A DNA stretch of 41,310 nt from Candidatus Galligastranaerophilus faecipullorum (GTDB taxonomy: Bacteria; Cyanobacteriota; Vampirovibrionia; Gastranaerophilales; Gastranaerophilaceae). Both the position numbers and the translations under genes were made by a program. The notes beneath the pieces were generated by a model. The model was not told the origin of the DNA, ran no database searches, and saw nothing but the letters and a program-made list of their open reading frames with translations. The DNA is taken from NCBI GenBank assembly GCA_018713115.1, contig DVFS01000080.1, forward strand, positions 1-41,310, given 5' to 3'. Of the stretch, positions 16,408 through 25,270 are shown one piece after another (position 1 is the stretch's first letter; each line of letters begins with the position of its first letter).

Positions 16408-17343
16408 TTAATTAAAAATGGCTTCGATGAACTCCTGTTTGTCGAAGTCTTTTAAATCATCAGCCTTTTCACCTATACCTACAAGTTTTGCAGGGAGAGA
16501 AAACTCTTTTGCTATGGCAATTATTATTCCGCCCTTTGCCGAGCCGTCGAGTTTTGTAATTGCAACCGATGTAAGATCCAGTGCTTCTTTAAAAACTTTT
16601 GCCTGCGAAAGACCGTTTTGTCCGAGGTTGGCATCCAACACCAGAATACTCTCGCTAAGCGCTCCGGGTGCGTTTTTTTCTATGACGTTTTTAATCTTTT
16701 TTAACTCTTCTATAAGGTTGAATTTGTTCTGCAGCCTGCCTGCAGTGTCAATAATTATGATGTCAAAATTTTCTTTTTTTGCTTTTTCTATTGCTTCAAA
16801 AACAACCGAAGCGCTGTCGGCTTTGTCTCTGCGTACTATCTCAACGCCTGCTCTTTTTGACCATATGTCAAGCTGCTCTTCTGCCGCTGCACGGAAAGTA
16901 TCACCCGCTGCAAGCAGAACTTTCTTGCCGGAGTCTTTAAATCTTTTTGCAAGTTTTCCTATAAGGGTTGTTTTGCCTGCGCCGTTAACTCCTGCGACAA
17001 AATATATATTCAGGGCGCCTTCTTTGTAATTTAATTTATTTGACCCTGCACTCTCAAGAATATTTTTAAATTCTTCTTTTAAAAAGTCTTTAAGCTCGCC
17101 GGATTTCAGGTTTTTTGATTTTATTTTATTTGTTATTTCAACGCTTAAGTCAACACCCAAATCTGCCTTTATAAGCATGGATTCAATGTCATCAAGTGTG
17201 AATTCATCTATTTCATCGCTTCCCGAGGCAGCCTCTACAACGTTGTCTATAAGGGTTTTAGAGGTTTTTGAGAGCGCGTTTTTGAGTGCTTCAAAGCCGC
17301 TTGAAATTATGTTTTTATCATCTTTTTTAAAGAAATTAAACAT
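16408..17343 (-). CDS. ftsY: Signal recognition particle receptor FtsY
   Basis: FtsY is the membrane-associated GTPase that receives ribosome-SRP complexes for co-translational insertion. The 311-residue protein is mainly the NG domain: helical N domain (about 15-95), G1 GVNGAGKT (118-125), the insertion-box motif GDTFRAAAEEQL (147-158), G3 DTAGR (199-203) and G4 TKLDG (263-267). The acidic A domain of enterobacterial FtsY is missing, as in many other bacteria. I chose the ATG at 17343 (MFNFFKK, a common FtsY start); a TTG at 17364 would add seven residues. It overlaps the end of nusB by eight bases. Confidence 0.95.
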   Translation of the reverse strand: MFNFFKKDDKNIISSGFEALKNALSKTSKTLIDNVVEAASGSDEIDEFTLDDIESMLIKADLGVDLSVEITNKIKSKNLKSGELKDFLKEEFKNILESAGSNKLNYKEGALNIYFVAGVNGAGKTTLIGKLAKRFKDSGKKVLLAAGDTFRAAAEEQLDIWSKRAGVEIVRRDKADSASVVFEAIEKAKKENFDIIIIDTAGRLQNKFNLIEELKKIKNVIEKNAPGALSESILVLDANLGQNGLSQAKVFKEALDLTSVAITKLDGSAKGGIIIAIAKEFSLPAKLVGIGEKADDLKDFDKQEFIEAIFN

Positions 17344-17989
17344 ATCTTTCAACCACTTTTGCAAGAATACCGTTTATAAAAGACGGTGAATCATCCGTTG
17401 AATATTTCTTTGCAAGTTCAAGCGCTTCGTCAATTACAACCTTGTGCGGAGCGTCTTTCATAAATACAAGCTCTATGATGGATATTCTTAAGATGTCTTT
17501 GTCTATTTTAAATAATCTGTCAATATCCCAGCCGAAAGCCAGTTCTTTAATGATACTGTCTACATCCTGTTTTTTCTCTTTAAAAGTAAGTGCAATTTTA
17601 TTTATGTAATCTCTTACATCTTCTTTTTGAGAAAGTGTGCTGAGTTCGGCCGTCTCAAGCGCGTTTATTGCTTGATCACACACGCTTAAAACTGTTTTTA
17701 TCCTGCCTGCCATATCACTTGTAAGCGGAATTTGCACAGGTATGTTATTTGCGTCAATCGGGCGCTTAAGGTTGTCGGGGTGGTTGTTTTCGTAGTCCTC
17801 AATAAACTCGCTTATCTCTAAAAGCCCGCTTGTGGCAAGACCGAGTTCTTCTTTTGAAGAACTTATAAGCGTCCTTACCGATTTTAAAACAATTTTCTCA
17901 AAGTCGCTTTCCTGATATTTGTCGAGATTTTTTTCAAGTTGTGAAAATAATATAAGTGCCAGCTCTCTTGAAGCTCGTCTTGCCTGCAT
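17336..17989 (-). CDS. nusB: Transcription antitermination factor NusB, long cyanobacterial-type form
   Basis: NusB with NusE binds boxA RNA and supports antitermination of rRNA operons. The C-terminal part is recognisable: ILRISIIELVFMKDAPHKVV, then DEALELAKKYS and SPSFINGILAKV. At 217 residues it is well above the usual 130-160. The opening MQARRASRELALILFSQLEK and the acidic middle insertion (about 25-110) resemble the longer NusB proteins of cyanobacteria. An AAGGAA ribosome-binding site precedes the ATG. It overlaps ftsY by eight bases. A TATAAT on the minus strand at 18025-18020 could start a nusB-ftsY transcript separate from the genes upstream. Confidence 0.9.
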   Translation of the reverse strand: MQARRASRELALILFSQLEKNLDKYQESDFEKIVLKSVRTLISSSKEELGLATSGLLEISEFIEDYENNHPDNLKRPIDANNIPVQIPLTSDMAGRIKTVLSVCDQAINALETAELSTLSQKEDVRDYINKIALTFKEKKQDVDSIIKELAFGWDIDRLFKIDKDILRISIIELVFMKDAPHKVVIDEALELAKKYSTDDSPSFINGILAKVVERYV

Positions 17990-18019
17990 ATTTGTTTCCT
18001 TCTTTAGTCTTTTAAGTTA

Positions 18020-18025
18020 ATTATA
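18020..18025 (-). promoter_or_regulatory. Possible -10 element of nusB-ftsY
   Basis: A perfect TATAAT on the minus strand lies about 30 bases before the nusB start. The best -35 at 17 bases is TGTAAA, which is weak. Confidence 0.4.
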
Positions 18026-18043
18026 GTTGAAAAATTTTTTAAT

Positions 18044-19129
18044 TTACAGAATTTTTTTAATATTCTCAAGATAATTTTCTGCGCATTTGTAATATTCAAG
18101 TTCATCCGCTGTTTTAAGCGCATTTTTGGACATCTCCTTCATCTGTTCCGTGCTCATTTTGCGAATTGTTTTAATAACTCTTTTTATGTCGTTTGTTTCG
18201 GGTTTAATTATAAAGCCGTTTTTTAAATTACAAATCCAGCCGTCCAAGCCGCTTTTTTCACTGCACACGGTAATGCAGCCCGAGGCAAGTGCCTCAAGAT
18301 AACTCAAGCCGAAAGTTTCTTTTACGGAGGGCAGGATAAAAACATGCGAGCGCCTCATTTCTTCAAGAACTTCGCTTCTCGGTTTTTGACCCGCAAATTC
18401 TATATTCAGTCCCCTTGCCTCTTTTTTTAATGCTCTTTCTTCTCTGCCGCCTCCGAAGATTTTTAAGGTAATATCAGGCATATTAAGTTCTTTTATGGCG
18501 TCAATTAAAAGGTTTATGTTTTTTCTTTTTATAAAAGAGGCGGCGGTGATGATTTTTAAGGTTTTTATGTTGTCAAATTTTTTAAACGCTTCATTTCGGG
18601 GTATTATCTCTTCTTTTTTAATTCCCGACGGGGCAAGAAAAGTATTTTTAAGTCCGAGCCTTTCTCTGAGCCATATTGAGCGCGCGCCTGTGATATCGGC
18701 ATTTTTAAGGGCTGACTTCAGTGCACCTGAAAAGAAAAACTTATATTTTTCAAGAACTTCTATATCGCTTGAGTGCACAATTGCCGCGTGCGGTTTTTTG
18801 AATCTTTTCTTGATTTTTGCCCCGCAAAGGCTGCCTGAGGGCATATGCGAAATTATGACATCAAAATCTTCGTTTTTTAGAAAATCCAGCCCGAAGTAAA
18901 ACGGCAAAAGAAAGTTTTTATTGTATATTTTAATGCCGTTATGGAAGTAAGTTTTTTCAGGATATATTCTTCTGCCGCGAAGAAGAGTGTTTAAAACTAA
19001 ATCCGCCCTTAGAACCGTAACTTTATGCCCGAGTTCACAAAAAGACAGCGCAAAGTTTTCAATGGTTTTGGGTATACCCCTGTGGGTGTCATTTAGCGGA
19101 TATAAATCTGTAACAAGGAGTATGTTCAT
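18044..19129 (-). CDS. Family 4 glycosyltransferase
   Basis: This 361-residue protein is a GT-B fold retaining glycosyltransferase of the GT4 group. The N-terminal domain starts MNILLVTDLYPLNDTHRGIP, with the HSSD loop and an LAPSGI hinge. The C-terminal domain has KTLKIITAASFIKRKN, the nucleotide-sugar-binding region IFGGGREERAL, and the E-x7-E motif in KETFGLSYLEALASG. Donor and acceptor cannot be predicted; a role in surface polysaccharide or glycolipid synthesis is likely. Its ATG directly follows the glyS stop with no gap, so it is probably translated with glyS. No other polysaccharide genes are nearby. Confidence 0.88.
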   Translation of the reverse strand: MNILLVTDLYPLNDTHRGIPKTIENFALSFCELGHKVTVLRADLVLNTLLRGRRIYPEKTYFHNGIKIYNKNFLLPFYFGLDFLKNEDFDVIISHMPSGSLCGAKIKKRFKKPHAAIVHSSDIEVLEKYKFFFSGALKSALKNADITGARSIWLRERLGLKNTFLAPSGIKKEEIIPRNEAFKKFDNIKTLKIITAASFIKRKNINLLIDAIKELNMPDITLKIFGGGREERALKKEARGLNIEFAGQKPRSEVLEEMRRSHVFILPSVKETFGLSYLEALASGCITVCSEKSGLDGWICNLKNGFIIKPETNDIKRVIKTIRKMSTEQMKEMSKNALKTADELEYYKCAENYLENIKKIL

Positions 19130-21190
19130 CTACAAATATTGAAAATTACAAACTTTAGAGAATTTTTCTTTTAATGTATTTAAAAGCGCAATTCTGTTGT
19201 TTTTAATTTTTTCATCTTCGTCCATAACAAGAACTTTATCAAAAAACTTATCTATAGGTTCACCTAGATTTTCAAGCGATTTTACATACGCCCTAAGGTC
19301 GGCGGAATCGACATTTTGCGCATTGACGGCGCGGTAGAGCTCTTTTTCTTCTTCAAGAACAAAAAACGTCTCATTTATACAAGTAAAATCCGTGTCTTTT
19401 GTGATTCTCAGCACGCGTTTTGCCGCCTCTGCAAGCTTTTTAAAGCTTTCCTTTTGTGACTCTTCTTTTACAAATTTAAGCCTGCTTAAATATTCATCAA
19501 GATTCTCAAGCGGATTTTTGACCGCACAGGCTTTCATAAGCTCCTGCGAATATTCTTTTTCATACATTATGTTCAGCCTGTTGAGTACAAAATCATAAAC
19601 CTCGTCTGCCGTCTGAGAGTCCAGCTCTATATTGAATTCTTTTGAAAGAGCGTTTAAAGAGCTGTCAAAAAGTGCTTTCAGGTTAAGATTCAGCGAATTG
19701 TTAATAACCGTTCTTAAAATGCCTATGGCGGCACGTCTTGCGCCCAGAGGGTCGTTTGAGCCGGTAGGGCGTTTTTTCTTTAATTTACCCTGTGTGGATA
19801 TGAAAAGTGCACAGATAGTGTCGATTTTATCCGCAACGGATACAATCTGCCCCTCTATTTGCGAGGGGGTTTCACTGTTTGCATTCAGCGGAAAATAATG
19901 CTCTTTTATCGCAAGTGCAACATTTTCTTTTTCGCCTGACTTGAGTGCATAATTTTCACCTATAAAACCCTGGAGTTCGGTAAACTCAAACACAAGCTGC
20001 GTGCTTAAATCCGCCTTTGAGAGCAGAGCGGAGCGGACAATGTCATTGTCTTTGATTTTTAACTGTGCGCAGATTTGTTTTGAAAGTTCAATTATACGTT
20101 GTGTTTTGTCAAAAAGAGTCCCCAGGCCTTTTTGAAACGTCATGCCCTTAAGTGCTTCAACTTTATCTGCCAGCGGGGTTTTTGTGTCTTCCTTGTAAAA
20201 GAATATGCCGTCTTCAAGTCTTGCGCTTACAACTCTCTGGTTGCCGGCTTTTATGTTGTCCATGGATTCTTTATCCGTGCCGACAAAGTTTGCCATTGTG
20301 ATAAAATGGTTGGATAATTTGCCGTCTTTTTGCCAGAGCGGGAAATATCTCTGGTGTTTTGACATAACGGTTGTTGTTACAATATCGGGTATTTCAAGAT
20401 ATTTTTTGTCAAAATCACATAAAACGGGCACGGGGTATTCCGTGATATATGTAACTTCTTCAAGCAAATCATCAAGGTTGTCAAAATTTATTACGGTGTT
20501 GATTTGAGCGGCGCATTTTTCTGCCGAGTCAACAATAAGTTTTTTTCTCTCTTTGACATTTACTATGACATTTGCTTTTTTCAGGTCATCGGCATATGTT
20601 TTTGCGCTTGTAACTTTAACCTGTCTGTTTTTTGAAAATCTGTGACCTAAAGTTGTATTTGTTGATGTTTTATCAAGAACTTTAACGGGCAGAACTTCTT
20701 CATTGTAAAGAGCTAAAATATTTTCAATGGGCCGTGAGAATTTTTGTTCATGATTTCCCCATCGCATAAAGTGAGGCCCCTGCATTTTAAAAATTATATT
20801 CTCAATATTCTCGCTTAAAATTTCTTTTGTGCTTTTACCCTTTATTTCAACTTTTGCCCAGATGTAGTTGTCTTTTTCATAAAGGTCTTTTTCATCTGCA
20901 CCGTTTTTTTTGGCAAAGCCAAGAGCCGCGGGAGTGAATTTTTTATTTTCATCAAGCGCTATAGATAATATAGGGCCCTTTGCCTCTTTTATAATATCTT
21001 TTTGTTTGTCGGCAAGCCCGAAGACACTCAGTGCAAGGCGCCTTGGTGTAGCCTGTACGTCAAGTTTTGAATATTCTATTCCGTATTCCCCAAAAAGCTT
21101 TTCAAACGCGTCTTTCAGTTGTTTTTGCGCGTCGGGAATGAACTTGTAAGGAAGTTCCTGTACCAATATTTCTAATAAAAAATCACTCAT
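19130..21190 (-). CDS. glyS: Glycyl-tRNA synthetase beta subunit
   Basis: GlyS is the large subunit of the bacterial alpha2beta2 glycyl-tRNA synthetase and provides most tRNA contacts. The 686-residue protein opens with the family signature FLLEILVQELPYKFIPDA and has ATPRRLAL, GPHFMRWGN, the HD-like block TTTVMSKHQRYFPL, ITEYPVPVLCDFD, and KADLSTQLVFEFTELQGFIG. The C-terminal anticodon-binding part ends near FSKVCNFQYL. The alpha-subunit gene glyQ is not adjacent, so the subunits are encoded apart. No ribosome-binding site is visible, and the nearest -10 match is only seven bases from the ATG, which suggests a leaderless mRNA. Confidence 0.95.
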   Translation of the reverse strand: MSDFLLEILVQELPYKFIPDAQKQLKDAFEKLFGEYGIEYSKLDVQATPRRLALSVFGLADKQKDIIKEAKGPILSIALDENKKFTPAALGFAKKNGADEKDLYEKDNYIWAKVEIKGKSTKEILSENIENIIFKMQGPHFMRWGNHEQKFSRPIENILALYNEEVLPVKVLDKTSTNTTLGHRFSKNRQVKVTSAKTYADDLKKANVIVNVKERKKLIVDSAEKCAAQINTVINFDNLDDLLEEVTYITEYPVPVLCDFDKKYLEIPDIVTTTVMSKHQRYFPLWQKDGKLSNHFITMANFVGTDKESMDNIKAGNQRVVSARLEDGIFFYKEDTKTPLADKVEALKGMTFQKGLGTLFDKTQRIIELSKQICAQLKIKDNDIVRSALLSKADLSTQLVFEFTELQGFIGENYALKSGEKENVALAIKEHYFPLNANSETPSQIEGQIVSVADKIDTICALFISTQGKLKKKRPTGSNDPLGARRAAIGILRTVINNSLNLNLKALFDSSLNALSKEFNIELDSQTADEVYDFVLNRLNIMYEKEYSQELMKACAVKNPLENLDEYLSRLKFVKEESQKESFKKLAEAAKRVLRITKDTDFTCINETFFVLEEEKELYRAVNAQNVDSADLRAYVKSLENLGEPIDKFFDKVLVMDEDEKIKNNRIALLNTLKEKFSKVCNFQYL

Positions 21191-21197
21191 GGCTTAT

Positions 21198-21227
21198 ATT
21201 TTATTACAAAAAGAGTATTAAAAGCAA
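21198..21227 (-). promoter_or_regulatory. Possible promoter of glyS
   Basis: On the minus strand TTGCTT (21227-21222) and TAAAAT (21203-21198) are separated by 18 bases. The -10 ends seven bases before the ATG, so transcription would begin at or next to the start codon. Confidence 0.4.
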
Positions 21228-21288
21228 GGGAGAAAACAACTTTAAGAAATATTAAGTTTTGTTTATGTTATGTATAAATGTTGAAATA

Positions 21289-21306
21289 ATGACAATTATG
21301 TGTCAT
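21289..21306. repeat. Inverted repeat before the DUF1822-like gene
   Basis: ATGACA (21289-21294) and TGTCAT (21301-21306) are exact inverted copies separated by six bases. They lie in the divergent region between glyS and the next gene and could be a regulator site. Confidence 0.35.
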
Positions 21307-21334
21307 CTTATTAGTGGAAGAGGATAGTGTTTTG

Positions 21335-22843
21335 ATGTCGCAATACAGTGGTACCGCTATACAGATTAATGATAATCAGGCAAATTACGCGAGAAAAATA
21401 AGCGCGCGTATGTCGCTTCCTTTAACGCGCAAAAAAGGGCTGATTGATATTCTGGGTATTGTTTGTGCGGTCGAGTATTTTAAAAATCAGGGTTTTAAAG
21501 TAAATACAAAAAGAAGCCTTCATGCTATCCCTGAAGTTTTTGAAGAGTTTAAAATAAGTGATATCTATATAAATAATTACCGGATAGATGTAATTTCGCA
21601 ATTCAGGGATGATACGGTTAAAATTCCGTCATTGCATAAAGAATACGGCTGTATGCCTGATTTTTACGTTGTTGTAAAACTTGGCGACAGACTTAAGGAC
21701 GCGAGAGTGACAGGGTACTTTAAGGGTTCGGACGCCGCTTTTTTAGGTGCGGGCGGAGAATACATAACGGTTGATGAGATATATTTAAAAAGTTTAAGCA
21801 CCCTTCTTGCGGAACTTAAAAAACCGGCATGTCCGAAACCCATCCCCGGTAAACATCTTGACTGTGTTGCACTGTTTTTGAGATTTATCGATAAGGAGCT
21901 TGCTTCAAGCAATAAGAAACTTCTCATTCAACATCTTGTATGCTGCCCTGCGTGCAGCCGAAAATTATCTGATGTGCTTGAATTTAACAGGACAATAAAA
22001 GGTATTCAAAATGTAGGCGATATCATGCATAAATACGCCTCCTCTTCACTGCGGGCGGGTGATGATGCCATTGTACCTTCAAGACCGGGCAGAGAGCGGT
22101 TTCTTCCGGACAAAACAAATGTTTCGGAAAATATTTCCGATAATACGTATTTAATGCCTGATGAAAAATACAGGAATATAATAGACGGTATTTTTGATAA
22201 AGCCGCAAAAATAGAGCCTTCGCGTATGGGGTCAATAATAGGCGGCAGAAAGAAAAAAATTATTCTTACATTTTTTGTTATAGCTGCATTTCTGGCTGTT
22301 TCAACATTTATTGCTTATAAAAACTCAAATTCCGATGTATCCTCAATATCTGATGTGGATAGTACCTACTCGCAGGACTCTGATGTAGATATGCAAATAC
22401 AGGCTGATTTTGCTTCTGATCATAATCTGCCGCAGGAAGTGTACGGTGTTGCCAGCGGAAGCGATTACTCAATTGCAAGCCAGACAACAGGCGAGCCGCT
22501 TGTTGCGACTATAAATAAAATCTCATGGGAAGTTCCGGAGAATCTTGCAAACAAGGCAAATTACACAAGATTTTTACAGCTTGTCGGTAAAAATGTAAAA
22601 TTAAACCTGCAAAATGACCTTTTGCTCTCAAGTGATTTTGCTAAAAATAATGTAATTAAGCTGAGTATAAGAATTGCAAGCAACGGAGATGTTATAGGTA
22701 TGAAGATACTTCAAAGCTCAGGGTCTGAGCCTATTGATAATATAATCAAAAAAAGCGTGTCTGAAACTCTTTTGTATATGAAGCCTCCTTCGCACGGACT
22801 TATATCAAGACCTGTGGATGTAACTCTTGTAATTAACCTCTAA
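21335..22843 (+). CDS. Membrane protein with DUF1822-like, zinc-binding and TonB C-terminal domains
   Basis: This 502-residue protein has an unusual architecture. Residues about 35-130 (GLIDILGIVCAVEYFKNQGF ... MPDFYVVVKLGDRLKDARVT) resemble DUF1822, a domain I know mainly from cyanobacteria. Then comes H-x3-C-x2-C (His200, Cys204, Cys207), as in zinc-containing anti-sigma factors, and one membrane helix at about 309-327 preceded by RKKK. After a Ser/Asp-rich linker is a TonB C-terminal-like domain at about 433-502 (IRIASNGDVIGMKILQSSGS ... KPPSHG). The N-terminus should be cytoplasmic and the C-terminus periplasmic. I prefer the ATG at 21335, with AGAGGA ten bases upstream, over a GTG at 21314. 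It overlaps convergent recG by 11 bases. Confidence 0.75.
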   Translation: MSQYSGTAIQINDNQANYARKISARMSLPLTRKKGLIDILGIVCAVEYFKNQGFKVNTKRSLHAIPEVFEEFKISDIYINNYRIDVISQFRDDTVKIPSLHKEYGCMPDFYVVVKLGDRLKDARVTGYFKGSDAAFLGAGGEYITVDEIYLKSLSTLLAELKKPACPKPIPGKHLDCVALFLRFIDKELASSNKKLLIQHLVCCPACSRKLSDVLEFNRTIKGIQNVGDIMHKYASSSLRAGDDAIVPSRPGRERFLPDKTNVSENISDNTYLMPDEKYRNIIDGIFDKAAKIEPSRMGSIIGGRKKKIILTFFVIAAFLAVSTFIAYKNSNSDVSSISDVDSTYSQDSDVDMQIQADFASDHNLPQEVYGVASGSDYSIASQTTGEPLVATINKISWEVPENLANKANYTRFLQLVGKNVKLNLQNDLLLSSDFAKNNVIKLSIRIASNGDVIGMKILQSSGSEPIDNIIKKSVSETLLYMKPPSHGLISRPVDVTLVINL

Positions 22844-25262
22844 AAAGATTGTGTTTCAGTACTTCTTCGCGAAGCCCTTTAAAGTCTTCGACATCATGGT
22901 TTTTTACAAAGTCCAGCGCGCATTCGCGGGCTTTTTCAAGTATTTCAATATCGTTAACAATATCGGCAAGACCAAAATCGGGTATGCCGCTTTGCCTTGT
23001 GCCGAGAAATTCCCCCGGGCCTCTCAGCTCTAAATCCTTTTGCGCCACGATAAAACCGTTGTTTGTTTGTGTCATTATTTTAAGTCTGTTTCTGACCTGT
23101 TTTGAAGCGGAAGTGCTTACAAGAATGCAGTACGACTGTTTGTCCGAACGCCCTACGCGCCCCCTCAGCTGGTGAAGCTGCGAAAGCCCGAAGCGCTCGG
23201 CGTTTTCAATTATCATAACCGTTGCATTGGGAACATCCACACCTACTTCAACAACGGTTGTGGACACCAGAATGTCATATTTCTTGTCTTTAAAGTCAAT
23301 CATGACCTGTTCTTTTTCTTTTGCGTTGAGTTTTCCGTGCAAAAGACCTATTTTGTATTCCTTAAATTCGCCGTTTTGCAGTTTTTGCGCTTCCTGTGTT
23401 GCGTTTTTGGCGCTTATGGTTTCGCTTTCATCAATCAGCGGATAAACGATATAAGCCTGATGACCCGCATTTATCTGCTCTTTTATTAATTTATACGCGT
23501 CCTTTCTGCCTGCGGCGCTTACAAGGGTTGTGATAACAGGCAGTCTGCCCTTTGGAAGTTCATCTATCGTTGTAATATCAAGGTCGCCATGCATGGTGAG
23601 CGCAAGTGTTCTGGGTATAGGGGTGGCGGTCATGGTAAGCATTTGCGGATACTCGCCCTTGGTAAGGAGTTTGGAGCGCTGTTTTACACCGAAGCGGTGC
23701 TGTTCATCGATTACAACCGCACCCAGATTACTAAATTCAACTCCATCCTGGATAAGTGCGTGTGTGCCAACGGCAATATGTGTCTGCCCGTTTTTAAGCG
23801 AGGTCAGCATTTCATTTCTGATTTTTGAACCGTGCTTGCCTAAAAACAGTCCTACGCTTAGATTTAGCGGTGTAAGCCATTGTACAAAGTTTTTATAGTG
23901 CTGGCTTGCAAGTATTTCTGTCGGTGCCATAATAGCCCCCTGATATCCGTTTTCAATGGCGCACAAAAGCATAATACAGGCTACAACTGTTTTTCCGCTG
24001 CCGACATCTCCCTGTAAAAGCCGCTGCATGGGTTCTTTTGAATTAAGGTCATTTATAATTTCATCTACCGCGTTTTTTTGCGCTCCGGTAAGTTCAAAGG
24101 GCAGGTTTTCAATAAATTTCCTTACAAGGCCGTCCTGTTTTATTTTTAATTGTATTGAAGTGTTTTTCCTGTTTGACTCTCTTATGAGCGCCAGATTTAA
24201 CTGCAGGGTAAAAAGTTCTTCAAAAACTATCCTGTATCTGGCTTCTTCCACTTCCTGCCTGTTTTTTGGCAGGTGAATTTTTCTTACGGCTTCGCTTTTT
24301 TCCATAAGAGAATATTTTTCTTTTATAAACTGAGGCATGGGATCATGCATTTTGGGGCAGTATTTATCTATTGCACTTTTGATTGCGCCGCTCAGAGTTT
24401 TTGAGTTTAAGTTTTCGGTGAGCGGGTAAACGGGAACAATCCTGCCCGAGCTTATGAGTTCATCATCTTCATAACAGAAATCACAGGTCATAACCTGTAC
24501 TTCGGGTTTGTCTATCGTTATTTGATTCGTGTAAGAATCTCTTTTTACCGTACCGAACACTATAACGCTTGAACCCTGCGGGTATTGGGCTTTGTAGTGT
24601 TCGAGCATTCTTCTGTTTTTAAGTTTGTAAAAGAAACTGAGAGTAATTTCGCCCGTTCCGTCAGAGATTAAAAGATTTAAAACGGTAAGTTTTTTGAGTG
24701 TCATATAGGCGCTGACCTTTTTTACGGCTGCAAAGACCGTTACCTGCTCGCCTATTTGCAAATTGGCAATTTTTACCCTGCCCTGATAATCGACATAGCG
24801 CTTCGGGTAGTATTCAAGCAGGTCTTTTACCGTATATATTCCAAGCTTATTAAACAAAAGTGCGGTTTTTGGCCCCACACCTTTTACAAATTGCACTTCG
24901 ATTTGAGATATGTCGTCGCTGTAGGGTTTTTTGTTTTCAGGCGTATCTTCTTTCTTTTTTATTCTTGGGTGCGGCTTTATAAGTTTTTTAAAATAAGCGA
25001 AAGTATCTATCAAAAGCTCTACACTGTGCGCGCGTGCCGGAGGCGAGTCAATGTGATACTGTTCAAAGTGGCTGATAAGCTTTTCTACTCTGTGGCGTTC
25101 CGTTTTATTTATTTTTTTTAGCACGGTGTACAATGTACTCAGGATAAACTTTGAAAAAGTAGTTTTTCTGCCTGTTGTATCTATGTATTTGTGCTCCATT
25201 TCGATTTTGCAGGATGCAATAATCTTTTTGTGCACTTCATCAAAGCTTGTGTACTTATCCAT
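22833..25262 (-). CDS. recG: ATP-dependent DNA helicase RecG
   Basis: RecG remodels stalled replication forks and branch-migrates Holliday junctions. The 809-residue protein has a wedge/OB domain starting near VKGVGPKTALLFNKLGIYTV and the helicase core: Walker A GDVGSGKT, APTEILASQHY, the DEQH box in VVIDEQHRFGVKQRS, and TATPIPRTLALTMHGDLD. Motif VI is QLHQLRGRVGRSDKQSYCIL. An N-terminal extension of roughly 125 residues before the wedge domain makes it longer than E. coli RecG (693), a feature also seen in cyanobacterial and plastid RecG. It starts eight bases after the adenylate cyclase gene, so the two are probably co-transcribed. Confidence 0.95.
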   Translation of the reverse strand: MDKYTSFDEVHKKIIASCKIEMEHKYIDTTGRKTTFSKFILSTLYTVLKKINKTERHRVEKLISHFEQYHIDSPPARAHSVELLIDTFAYFKKLIKPHPRIKKKEDTPENKKPYSDDISQIEVQFVKGVGPKTALLFNKLGIYTVKDLLEYYPKRYVDYQGRVKIANLQIGEQVTVFAAVKKVSAYMTLKKLTVLNLLISDGTGEITLSFFYKLKNRRMLEHYKAQYPQGSSVIVFGTVKRDSYTNQITIDKPEVQVMTCDFCYEDDELISSGRIVPVYPLTENLNSKTLSGAIKSAIDKYCPKMHDPMPQFIKEKYSLMEKSEAVRKIHLPKNRQEVEEARYRIVFEELFTLQLNLALIRESNRKNTSIQLKIKQDGLVRKFIENLPFELTGAQKNAVDEIINDLNSKEPMQRLLQGDVGSGKTVVACIMLLCAIENGYQGAIMAPTEILASQHYKNFVQWLTPLNLSVGLFLGKHGSKIRNEMLTSLKNGQTHIAVGTHALIQDGVEFSNLGAVVIDEQHRFGVKQRSKLLTKGEYPQMLTMTATPIPRTLALTMHGDLDITTIDELPKGRLPVITTLVSAAGRKDAYKLIKEQINAGHQAYIVYPLIDESETISAKNATQEAQKLQNGEFKEYKIGLLHGKLNAKEKEQVMIDFKDKKYDILVSTTVVEVGVDVPNATVMIIENAERFGLSQLHQLRGRVGRSDKQSYCILVSTSASKQVRNRLKIMTQTNNGFIVAQKDLELRGPGEFLGTRQSGIPDFGLADIVNDIEILEKARECALDFVKNHDVEDFKGLREEVLKHNLFRG

Positions 25263-25270
25263 ATTAAAAA

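Noticed and set aside
16398-16417. TTTTAAT/ATTAAAA inverted repeat between convergent genes
   Set aside because: The stem is all A-T with no adjacent T-tract beyond it, so it is not a credible terminator.
16418-17029. A 203-codon open frame on the plus strand
   Set aside because: It lies entirely opposite ftsY, whose GTPase motifs are unmistakable.
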